Assembly: GCA_007115705.1 (NCBI GenBank)
Contig: QXEO01001023.1
Span: forward strand, 1,240,035 to 1,304,034
Origin: Dactylis glomerata
Lineage: Eukaryota; Streptophyta; Magnoliopsida; Poales; Poaceae
DNA length: 64,000 nucleotides
Direction of reading: 5' to 3'
How positions within the stretch are numbered: the stretch's first letter is position 1; every line of letters starts with the position of its first letter. Below the pieces are notes generated by a model. The model saw only the letters and a list, made by a program, of their open reading frames with translations, made no database searches and was not told the DNA's origin. Position numbers and translations under genes: made by a program. Below, one piece after another: positions 47,867 through 57,455 of this stretch.

Positions 47867-47867
47867 A

Positions 47868-47881
47868 GCATCCCCAAGCTT
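47868..47881 (-). other. polypurine tract of element E
   Basis: AAGCTTGGGGATGC on the minus strand, one base before the 3' LTR. Identical copies lie inside the element at 50066-50079 and 50122-50135. Confidence 0.75.
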
Positions 47882-48347
47882 AACTCCTGCTCGTCCTCGA
47901 GTAGGTAACTGATAACAAAAGAATAATTTTTGAGGTGACATGCACCTACACAATCTTGATCATATATGTAAGCATTGGTGAGCTGGGATCAATAGAACTT
48001 AAAACATGGGCATGAAGATATAATCATGACAATAAGAACTTAGCAACCATGTTGTAAACATGCAAATGAACACAAACAAAAGATCATGATAATGAAACAA
48101 TGAAAGTCAAACGTGTGTTCAAATCATAAGGAAAAACATACAAAAGGTTTTCAGCTTGTCCTTCAAAGAGAGCAAAACATAAATGCATAGGACACCTCAA
48201 AGTTTAAGAGGGCGACTAGATACAAATAATTTAAGAACAAGTGAAACCAACAATATGAATCAATCAATGAACTTTGGGACAATGCATATCACACTAAGAA
48301 TGACAACTATGCTCTCTTAATGGTGCATAAAGAAAGAAGGTGGTGAC

Positions 48348-49085
48348 TCAACATAAAAGTAAAAGAAAGGCCCTTCGCAGAGGGAAGCAGTGATTGCAAG
48401 TTTTATAACCTTCAAAAATTATGGTACTTACCAGCTTTGAGCTCTCATTGCCCCCATCATAAGCATCTTGAATGGTTAAAGTTAATGCGAGAACAATTAT
48501 GATGCATACGCTTGACAAATCATAAGTTGAAAACCTCGTGCCCCGTGAATACGAGTACCCAAACCTCATGCTACTTTACTTAGAGTCCCAAGCAAGGCTC
48601 TTGTCATTGTAAGTATATGCATATCATTGAGAACCGCCAATGGGGTACCTCCGTGCCCGATGACATGGAACAAGCCCACACCAAAATGACAGGACAAGCA
48701 GACAATGAACACCTCGACATCTCTTTTATTTGCTATATTGTTTAGCTTTTTATTGTGAGATGCGTCGTCGAATGTTCACCATGGGTATGCTGCAAATTTC
48801 CACCATGAATTATGCATGGCTTAGATTGGCGGCCTGGCGTTTCCCTAACACATATAAAAACTCCATGATCCCCACAAGATTCCCAATTCATTTCACACCG
48901 CGGGCATCCATAAACAAAAGATCATGATATCAACTCAGAAAGAAGTGCAATGTTGAAAGCTTGCCCCATGACAGCATGGCTGGGCTAGAATCCAACTTAC
49001 AACTTGCAAGCATAACAACTCAACATAAAAGACCACAATGTCAAATTTTTAGAATAGGAAAAAGTAAAGTGTGCCTTCCGGTTCG
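48348..49085 (-). other. 3' module specific to element E and the right-edge element
   Basis: About 700 bp that replace the equivalent part of elements C and D. The part 48391-48690 matches 63051-63345 inverted. It contains a 73-codon minus-strand ORF (48348-48569) whose first 45 codons are conserved in the right-edge copy and include a hydrophobic run ICIIIVLALTLTI. A GTAAGT donor-like site follows. The origin is unknown; a captured gene fragment is possible. Confidence 0.5.
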
Positions 49086-50065
49086 TGAGAGCTTTACTGA
49101 CCGAATTTCACATAACACTGGTAAGAGTTTAATTTGAAGAGAAAATAAAAGCAAGTCAAATTTACTTGGAATAGCAAATTGCTAGTAGGTATGTATGGTG
49201 GAAACTTTGGAAAACTTTGGCTTTTAGGAGTTGGATGCATGAGTAGAGCTCATACTCAGTACAAGGTGAGGGCTAGCAAAAGACTGGGAGCGACCAACTA
49301 AGAGAGCAATAATGGCCATAATCATGCAAAGCGACATTAAAAGAAGCATAAGATGGCATCAAAAGTCAAAAACTAAATGATCATGAAGGCTATTGGCGAC
49401 TTTGTAAGAGTCTAACATGTGTGAGCATGCGCCAAGTCAACCCAAATAAAGCATCAAGGAGAAAACCAAAATAATGCTTCCATACAATAAAAACAACGCA
49501 TGATTTTTTCAAAGGCTCATTAAGCAATCTCAGTTATTTGAGACAAGTCATGCTACAGAAAAACCACTAAGCATACTATCAAAAAGACATCAAGCATGAC
49601 ATGAAAAAGCCTAAGCCGCAGTCTACACAAGCTCCTTCTTGTACCACTATTTTGCACAAAGCTTTTTCTCTTTTCCAACACCATTTGAAATTTTTATAAA
49701 CACCTCTTTTGATGAAAACCAATAAAGATCAGAGGCAAAAATACACCTTGATGAAAAGATATGACAAGGTCTGAATGCAAATCAAGGCGAAAACGAAAAC
49801 CAAAAGCAGTAGCGGAAAAAGTAGAACACTCGATTTTTAATAAGAGTGAAAACTAGAGCGTTCTTGGCAAATGAAAACGAGTAACTTCTCCAAAAGAATT
49901 TTGTTGGGGTCCAACCATTTATTGCAGCAAACAAACAAACTAAATCAACTAAGAAAACTAAAACAACTGACGCTCCAAGAAAAACACATAGTGCATGAAG
50001 CAATAAAAATATAGTGTTTTGAAAGGTGACCTGATTTTTGCCGATGAAGAAGGGGTGCCTCGGGG

Positions 50066-50135
50066 GCATCCCCAAGCTTTGACGCTTGTACTTCTTGGAT
50101 ATTTCTTGGGGTGATGCATGGGCATCCCCAAGCTT
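50066..50135 (-). repeat. two internal polypurine-tract copies in element E
   Basis: AAGCTTGGGGATGC on the minus strand at 50066-50079 and 50122-50135, 56 nt apart. The spacing is almost the same as the 55 nt in element C. Confidence 0.85.
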
Positions 50136-50792
50136 GAGCTTTTGTCCATTCTTCAACTCATCTCATCATTCTCCAATCCCTACACTTGAAAACTTCCTTC
50201 ATACAAAACTAAACACAAATCTATTAGCAACATTAGTGTAAGCATAAAATATATTCAACCCTCTATTTGCTTCAGGTTTCAACTCAAAACCACCACATAT
50301 ATAGCATATACTACTGTAGCAACCTCCCCAAAAAGTTCCATGATCAAAAGAACTCAAAAGAAAGCGATAAAGTGGCAAACACAAATATTGGCAGAAATCT
50401 GTCAAAACTGAACAGCTGACAAAGGTCGAATTTTTGAGGGATTTTCTGTTGCTCAAATAAAAAAGTGTTCAACTAAGAAAAGTTTGGATATAACCTGGGG
50501 CATATGCACAAGAAATCGCAGGTCCAAAAGATAAACAGAGAATTTTAACGAATTTTTACGGTGCAGCACCGAAAACAGTTTCAGGACAGCAACATCCCCA
50601 AATCTTTACCTCACTCAAATTAGAGGCTTCTCTTGGCACAAAAACGAAATAAACAAGATAAGGAGCGGTCATTACAGAAGTAATGACTTCCAAGACTCAA
50701 ATAAAAGAAAAAGTACTGAAAAGAAAACATTGGGTTATCTCCCAAGAGTGCTTTTCTTTAACGCCTTTGAGCTAGGCGCAGAAAATTGCGAA

Positions 50793-51386
50793 TCAAGTAC
50801 CTTCAGAAGAAGCATTAAGATCAACAGAAGAGGTCTTGTCGATAAGGCATTGTATTTCATCCACATAAGTTTTTGAAGACCCTTTGTGATCATGCTTTGG
50901 TACACTATTCTCATCAAAAAGATTTTCATGACAAATCCAGGCAAAATTATTTTCGAAAGCATCATTCAATCCCAAAAGCTTGCAAGGTATAGGTATTTCG
51001 GTTCCCTCATCATTAGTATCAATAACCTTAATAGGTGAACCGAGTTTATTAAAACATTTAAGAACTTTCCTAGCTTCAACAACGACATCCTTAAATTCTA
51101 GGCGCAAAGTTTCCAAGATAAAAGCCTTCTTTTCGGGATCCTCAATTTCATGAAGCTTAAGGAACATATATTGCATAAAAGGATTAAGACTAGCAAACCT
51201 AGTTTCCAACATGTCAATTAATATAACAGAAGCAACTTCAATACTAGGAGCAAGCTCAACCCAAGACTTTTCCTCATCTTCCTCATGCATACTAATGTGA
51301 TTAAAGAACTCCTCAATGTTACTTTTGCCAATAATCGAACCACTACCTACTGAGAGGTCCTCCAGAACGAACTCAGGGAACCGCAT
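50793..51386 (-). CDS. 197-codon ORF of element E, unknown function
   Basis: Intact homologue of the element D ORF (38815-39408), in the same position about 160 nt after the primer site. Start and stop positions and total length are the same. Differences cluster in the first six and last fifteen codons. The shared middle includes EEKSWVELAPSIEVASVILI and SVPKHDHKGSSKTYVDEIQC. The high similarity reflects the youth of both elements, so it does not by itself prove selection. No known domain is recognised. Confidence 0.6.
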   Translation of the reverse strand: MRFPEFVLEDLSVGSGSIIGKSNIEEFFNHISMHEEDEEKSWVELAPSIEVASVILIDMLETRFASLNPFMQYMFLKLHEIEDPEKKAFILETLRLEFKDVVVEARKVLKCFNKLGSPIKVIDTNDEGTEIPIPCKLLGLNDAFENNFAWICHENLFDENSVPKHDHKGSSKTYVDEIQCLIDKTSSVDLNASSEGT

Positions 51387-51546
51387 GATAAACTAAAGTA
51401 AAGTAAAAACAACTACCAAGGATTCTAATTTTTTTGGGTTTTTGATAAAAAAGCAATGCAGGTAAAATAAAATAAAGTAAAGCAAAACAATAACAAAGTA
51501 AAGAATGTGTGTGCGAAGAACTCCCCTCGCAGAAGTCTTCTCTTCC

Positions 51547-51564
51547 TCCCCGGCAACGGCGCCA
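51547..51564 (-). other. primer binding site of element E (tRNA-Asp)
   Basis: TGGCGCCGTTGCCGGGGA on the minus strand, 10 nt from the 5' LTR. A second partial copy, CTTTTCTGGCGCC, lies inside the LTR end itself at about 51590-51602. Confidence 0.85.
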
Positions 51565-51574
51565 GAAAAGAAGC

Positions 51575-53198
51575 TGCTACTCGGTGATGGCGCCAGAAAA
51601 GAGCTGTGGCGTGTAGTTGACGTGGGAGCAGTAAGTCCTTGTGCGTGGTGATGACCAGCCCGTTGGGAACCCCAAGAGGAAGGTATGATGAGTGTAGCGG
51701 CAAGTTTTCCCTCAGTTAAGAAACCAAGGTTTATCGAACAGGAGAGTAGAGACAATGACGACTGAAGGTGTTGTGGAATCTGCACACACACAAACAAATA
51801 CTTTGTTCCCAACTTGCGATGAGGTTGTCAATCTCACCGGTTTGCTTGAAACAAAGGTTATGAGCGTATCGAGTGGAAAACAGTAGAGTATGTTAGTAAA
51901 GTAAACAGTACGAGAAAAGTAAACAGGTGATTGCAATATGATGTAAATAGGACCGGGGTCCACAGTTCACTAGTGGTGTCTCTCCATAGATAAAATAGCA
52001 CATGCTGGGTAAACAAATTACAGTTGGGCAATTGATAGAATAGAGATAACGTGATATGTCAAGAAGATCACTATGAGATTTACTCTGGGCATTACAACAA
52101 AATACATAGACCGCCATCCAACTGCATCTATGACTAATAATCCACTCCCGGGGATATCAATCCGAACACCCTAGAAGTATTAAGTTGCGAACAACAGATA
52201 ATTGCATTAAGAAAAGTGTGTAATGTAAACAAAGCATATGCCCTTGAGCATATGAATGTTGTTTTCTCCCTAGTAGCAACAACACATCTACCACCTTAGA
52301 GGTTTCTGTCACTCCCCCAGGTGAAATAGAGACATGAACCCACTATCGAGCATAAATACCCCCTCTTGGAGTCACTAGCAACTACTTGGCCAAGATAGCT
52401 ACTAACAACGGAGAGCATGCAAGATCATAAACAACATAGAGATAACAAAAGATATAATTCAGTACAGCAACTTAATCATAAACACCAATATTCATCGGAT
52501 CCCAACAAACCAAACATGTAGAATTACATAACGGTGATCTCAATCATGTATGGCAGCTCATGAGATCTAAACATGAAGCACATGGTGGAGAAGACAACCA
52601 TCTAGCTACTGCTATGGACCCATAGTCCAAGGTAGACTACTCACTCATCGCTCCGGAGGCAAGCATGGCGATGAAGAAGACCTCCGGTGGCAATTCCCCT
52701 CTCCGGCAGGGTGCCGGGAAGAGCTTCTGGACCCTCCCGATCTTCGGGTCGACGGCGGCGGCATATCGCGATGTGTTCTGGAAAACTGATCGGGCCCTTA
52801 GGTTTTTCTCGTCGGGGGGTATTTATAGGCGAAGGGGCGTCGTCAGAAGAGGGGCCAGGCGGCCTCACAAGGCGGTGGCGCGGGCCAGGGACTGGCTGCG
52901 CCACCCCTGTGTGTGGGCCCCTGGTCCCTCACCTCCTACTCTCCTTCGGATCTCTGGAAGCTTCCGGGTAAAATAAGACTTCAGGAACTTGTTTCGTCCA
53001 ATTCCGAGAATATTTCCTGTGTATCACTTCTGAAACACAAAAACAGCAGTAAACAGGAAACTGGCACTGTGACACTTCGTTAATAGGTTAGTTCCAGAAA
53101 ATGCATAAAAATGCCACTAAGTGTAACGAAACAATAGGCAAATGGTGTAAAAACAAGCATGGAGCATCAAAAATTATAGATACGTTTGAGACGTATCA
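51575..53198 (-). repeat. 5' LTR of element E
   Basis: 1624 bp, the same length as the 3' LTR with scattered substitutions (for example near 51747, 51778 and 52757). Confidence 0.93.
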
Positions 53199-56193
53199 CA
53201 TCGTGCGGGAGACCGTGACGATCAACACGAGGAACCTCCGAGATCCTGGCAATGCGCATCTTGTGCAGCTCCTACTACAGAAGCTTCACGAGCGATACGA
53301 TTTCCCGGTGGAGTACAAGAACCTAGACCTCAAAGACAACAAGGTGAACCAGCAGGCCCTTACGAAGATGAGCACGGCCTTGGCTAGCTGGAGAACCCGG
53401 GTGAAGAAGCGGATTGACAAGGACGAAAGCTGGGAAGAGATCAAGAAGCATGAGCCACTTCTAGATCACGACGACTATCTTCTTTTCAAGGAGGAGTTGG
53501 AGACCGATACCTTCAAAGCTCTGTCGGCGTTGGGGAAGAAGATGTATGAACAGAACTTAGGTCACCACCGTCTTGGGAGTGGCGGTTACAGAGGAATCCA
53601 GGAAGTGTGGGACAAGGAGGACGCCGAGCTTATTCGTCTTGGCAAGCCCAACATGTTCGATAAATTCATGGACCCGCAGGTCCGGAACTTTGTGCGGGCC
53701 CGCTACTACCTGTGCCCCAAGACAAAGGAATTCAAAACCTCAATGAATGTTGTGCAAGAGTTTGAGAAACTTGTGGTAAGCAACTTACCGCGGATCTCAA
53801 GTCGATTTGCAATCAATAATGAACCGATGATTCTAATTGGGTTCATGAATCCTTTTGCAGGAAGCTGAAATAGCCGCCGAGGCAGCTTGCTCCACCCAAG
53901 GGCAATCGGAGCCTTGGGACACTCCTTTCAACAGGGCAACGAATATTATGAAGAAGAGGCCCAAGCACAAGAAGATGACGTCCGCTGGGCGTGTTTCCGG
54001 CTTTGGGCTGACCACGAAAGTCGGCGTCCACTTCAAAGAGGAATCAAAGGCTAGAAAGGAGAGAAGAAGCAAGGTGGAGGAGGCGCATAGGCTGGAGATT
54101 GCAGATCTCAAGGCGCAAGTGGCCGCGCTGCCGGCGCAGATGGAGGAGAAGTTCGAAGCAAGGTTGCGCCAGGTCATTCCTCCTCAACTGTGGGAGGGTC
54201 TAGCGGCGTGGAATGCCGCTGGTGGAGTTGGGCCGATACCGGTGCCCAGCGTGTCCGGCAGCAACTCGGCGCAACACGTGTCGCCGAATGGCCACCGGTG
54301 TTCGTCCCCGCCACCAAGAGGCATCAGCAGCTAGCCGCGCACACGCCGTCGCCTCCACCCGAGCACGTGGACGACGCTCCACCCAACCGCGGCGATGATC
54401 CCCGCGATGAAATTGACGGCTTCCTCGACATCGGGGCCAACGAAGAAATCTACATGCCTCCTCTTGGAGATCCAGCCTCCCGTGGTCAACAAGCCGGTCG
54501 TCCCCTGTCATGCACGCAGCGTCTGCGGTTCGGCGACGGTTCTCAGGAGACACCTCCGGAAGCCGCAGCCACACAACCCAATCCGGCCAATGCTATCAGC
54601 CCCACCACACTCCACAAGGCGGTCGATGAGCAGCTGAAATCCGCTGCTCCCGTGCCGGATAAGTTGCAGTCCACAGCTCCTGTCAAGGAGAAGAAGAAGG
54701 GCCGGAAGCATAGCCGGAGCAAGAAGGCTTTGAGCCAGCCGTCTCCGAGGAAGATACTCCGGGCTGAGGACGGCGTGCAAGAAGAGCCCAGTGATTTCCC
54801 CAGGCACATAGCGGGTCGGCTGATGCTGACAAAGGAGATGCTCGCCAACGCGGGTGGAGCGATCGTGAATTTGCACGACAGCATCCAGTATCTCGAGGAG
54901 CGCCTTCTCCAAGAAAAGAATCCTGGGTACCCGGTCTACACAATCAAGGTGCCGGAGGACCATGGCTTCATCGATACATCACCCGCTGAAATCTTCTTCG
55001 TGCGGTACAAGGACATCTATAATCTGCTGCACTCCAACCGCCTGGACTATAACTTGGTCCGTCTATACACGCTTCATATGGCGTTGAAGGCGAAGAGGGA
55101 GAAGACCAAGGGCATCGTGATAGTAGACCCCTACTTCATGCATGACGTTGCCTTGGTGAACGAGGCGGACCAGGCAACGGTGAAGGAGTACCTTGGGAAT
55201 ATCTTTGTGGAGAACCCGACCATCGACTCCATTCTTCTGCCTTGCTTTCCCGAGTAAGTGAACACCGCCGTGAAAACTTCTTTCTTAGATTCTCCGGTTG
55301 GTCCTCTTACAACAATTTATTTTTCAATTGTGCTGCGCAGAGGCATATACTGCTCACTCATATCCATTTGCCCAAGGTGGTCGCAAGCGACGTACTTTGA
55401 CTCATCGAGTGAAACGAAGCCGATGAAGAACTATGGCCGAATCAAGAGTGTGCTCGATGAAGCTCTACAATTCTACGTCGACAAGGGGGGCAAATTCACC
55501 AAGGGTGGCGAGAGAGTCAAGAATGGCAAGCATATCTTCATGCACCAGACAAAGTTTCCATGCGTCAAGCAGCCGCCTGGCAGTGTGAAGGATGCCTTCT
55601 ACGCCCTCCATCATCTGAAGGGGATCGTCCGGGATTCGCGGATCCGGGCGCTACCATCTAATCTTCGACCATGGGCCGAAAAGTTTGCGGCGATCGATGA
55701 TGCAGACCTTATGGAAGATTTCTGGCGCATCCAGACTCAGATCGCGCAAGTCCTTCATGAAGACGTCGACTCAACCGGCGGGATCATGCATTGTGGCGTA
55801 GCGTTGACTAACCGCGAGATCGAAGGACGCCTCGACAGGCAGCGCGACACAAGGACATTCATGACGAGAGAGGGCGTGCGCCCGTTCCCGGCGAGGACTA
55901 CATGATGTCTGTGGCTAGCTAGCGGTGTTGGGTCGATGTATCGTAAACTTTACTATCCTAGTGTTGTTTCCGAACTATTGTTGGACATGTGTGTGTAAAC
56001 CTTAACTTGCCGAGGCTCGTAATGCCTTGACGATCGATGTTGGACTTGCTTATATATGATCGATCGCCATCCATGCTATGTTTTATTCTAGGCTTATGAA
56101 TCCTTGCCATAGTATTTGTGATCATGCAAGCATGTTTTTGCACTTTGTCATTCCTTTCATTGCATAACATATATACTACATGTCTATAGAGAG

Positions 56194-56430
56194 ATGGCGA
56201 AGTGGTACGTGGTGTACAGTGGTCGGGTTCCAGGAGTCTACGAGGAGTGGGAGGACTGCCAGGCATAGGTGACCAACTTCAGCGGCAACTGCTACAAAGG
56301 GTACAAGACAAGAGAGCTCGCGGTCTCCAAGTGGAGGAGACACATGTGGAAGAAGAATCGGATGAAGTTCTTGATCATGGTCTCGATCTTGCTCATCGTC
56401 GTCGCCAGTGTGATCTATTCGTTCATATAG
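56194..56430 (+). pseudogene. small RNase H1 hybrid-binding-type protein with C-terminal membrane helix
   Basis: A 78-codon frame from ATG 56194 to TAG 56428-56430, with one in-frame TAG at 56266-56268 (codon 25). The N-terminal part reads KWYVVYSGRVPGVYEEWEDC and continues after the stop with VTNFSGNCYKGYKTRELAV. This is the pattern of the RNase H1 N-terminal RNA/DNA hybrid-binding domain (Cauli_VI/viroplasmin family): KxYVVxxGRxPGVYxxWxxC...Y..F..A. A basic stretch (KWRRHMWKKNR) leads into a hydrophobic end, MKFLIMVSILLIVVASVIYS, which looks like a tail anchor. It lies 290 nt after the Ulp1-like gene, inside the CACTA element and on the same strand. There is no RNase H catalytic domain. The stop may be a recent inactivating change. 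Confidence 0.65.
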
Positions 56431-56494
56431 TAGTCTAGGTGATATGTAACTCCATATATGTTATGTAATGATCAAAGTTGTACTTAACTTGTGT

Positions 56495-56590
56495 AATGAT
56501 TCGACACTTGACATGATATTGATGTATTTCGACACTTGACTTTATATTGATGTCTTTCGACACTTGACATGATATTGATGTATTTTGGTG
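56495..56590 (+). repeat. 31-bp minisatellite in the CACTA element
   Basis: Three units of about 31 bp built on TTCGACACTTGACATGATAT and TGATGTATT, with small variations. Just downstream of the small hybrid-binding-type ORF. Confidence 0.8.
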
Positions 56591-56704
56591 AATTCATGTG
56601 TTACTGATGTGTATATCTTTGCATTTCTGCTGTATACTGTATATTTTTGTGATGTATACTGTGTATTTCTGCTGTATTCTCGAAAAAAAATACAAATAGA
56701 AAAC

Positions 56705-56912
56705 ATACCAGTGGAGCACCAATTGGGTGCGCCGCAGATATTATGCGTGGCGCACCCCTTCTAGGTGCTCCACGGATAGGACACTTAACTGTGGCGCACG
56801 TGGGCGTGCGCCACGGGTAATAAATACCAGTGGCTTGATATGCGTGGTGCACCACAGGTGCGCCACTGACGCCCAAATAGGTGCGCCACAGATAAGGGTT
56901 TTCCTAGTAGTG
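56705..56912 (-). repeat. CACTA right end with subterminal repeats
   Basis: About ten copies of GTGCGCCAC or its complement in both orientations, ending with the terminal inverted repeat TAAGGGTTTTCCTAGTAGTG (56893-56912). Confidence 0.9.
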
Positions 56913-57117
56913 GAAGCTGGACTTCTGGTGCTGTCTTGGTGATGTTAGTACTACTGCTACAAGAAATTGATCACTTTAGCGGGACTTTTCTTTTTTGTTA
57001 ATTATTTTCTTCTTTTGGCTGTGTGCATCCGTATTATCGCTAGGACGTTTGCGTTGTTGCAGAGGCTGTGTGTAATTGATAGCTTCTTGATATTAATATA
57101 TGCTCTTTATCGAAAAT
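56913..57117 (+). other. LINE 3' tail-like sequence, right piece
   Basis: Continues 36140-36694 beyond the CACTA element, starting with the duplicated GAA. Ends near TTGATATTAATATATGCTCT and TTATCGAAAA. Confidence 0.4.
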
Positions 57118-57149
57118 TGTATTCCAACATTTATATGAAAATTGATCTT

Positions 57150-57455
57150 TTATGAAGGACAATGAATTAATATCATGTTCACAACATGTGTCTTCCATCT
57201 CCACGTACGATAACATATTGTTCATAGCTAGCCGATACATTGATGTGCACATAGTCAAATTATACAAAAACAAAACGATGGGCATGACTTCAAATTCTTA
57301 TACGATGACATAATGTTCAAAGCTAGTAGAGACACTGAATTTTTTTTTACGACCTATCTACTTGCCCTTCTGGGCTAGGCCCGGCCCATATTCATGTAGC
57401 ATACCAACATTACATTTCCGTCTGCATGTTACGTGCATCCGAGCAGGAGCATCAA
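57150..57455 (+). repeat. diverged local duplication, copy 4
   Basis: Matches 14265-14400 and 34495-34620 (shared AATGAATTAATATC, CACAACATG, ATTGATGTG, AGTCAAATTAT) and ends with the same GAGCAGGAGCATCAAT block as copy 2. It lies upstream of the second GEM-like gene, whereas copies 1-3 lie downstream of the first. Confidence 0.6.

Larger units (their letters stand above)
46243..53198 (-). mobile_element. non-autonomous LTR retrotransposon, element E
   Basis: 6956 bp, flanked by CATCG (46238-46242 and 53199-53203). It lies in the reading frame of the CACTA gene and in the opposite orientation to element D. The two LTRs are exactly 1624 bp each and differ at roughly 1 percent by eye, making it the youngest or near-youngest insertion. 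The interior 47867-51574 has a tRNA-Asp primer site, the 197-codon ORF and a distinct 3' module shared with the element at the right edge of the window. Confidence 0.95.
45804..55905 (+). pseudogene. CACTA-encoded Transposase_24 / Ulp1-like protein, split by element E
   Basis: Exon 1 runs from ATG 45804 to 46242. Element E then intervenes and reading resumes in the same frame at 53204, continuing to a GTAAGC donor at 53776. The next exon starts after TTTTGCAG at 53861. The piece to 53775 matches the plant Ptta/En/Spm transposase domain (Transposase_24): TKMSTALASWRTRVKKRID, GSGGYRGIQEVWDKEDAEL, RNFVRARYYL. A Lys-rich coiled segment follows (53990-54180). A frame change lies between about 54200 and 54334. 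From there to 55253, and after an 87-nt GT-AG intron from 55341 to 55905, is an Ulp1-like region (YNLVRLYTLHMALKAKRE, CPRWSQATYFDSS, KQPPGSVKDAFYALHHL). The sites expected for catalytic His and Cys are not His and Cys. It is now interrupted and probably inactive. Confidence 0.75.
36695..56912 (+). mobile_element. CACTA transposon with two nested LTR elements
   Basis: The terminal inverted repeat CACTACTAGGAAAACCCTTA (36695) matches exactly the reverse complement of the right end (to 56912). The 3-bp target duplication GAA (36692-36694 and 56913-56915) confirms one insertion. Subterminal repeats GTGGCGCACC/GGTGCGCCAC and CCACGGATA are dense at both ends (36720-36946, 43677-43790, 44590-44670, 56705-56900). 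Removing the nested elements D and E and their duplications leaves about 6.5 kb. It encodes a Transposase_24/Ulp1-like protein and a small RNase H1-type domain protein, but no DDE (TNP2-type) transposase. Confidence 0.95.
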
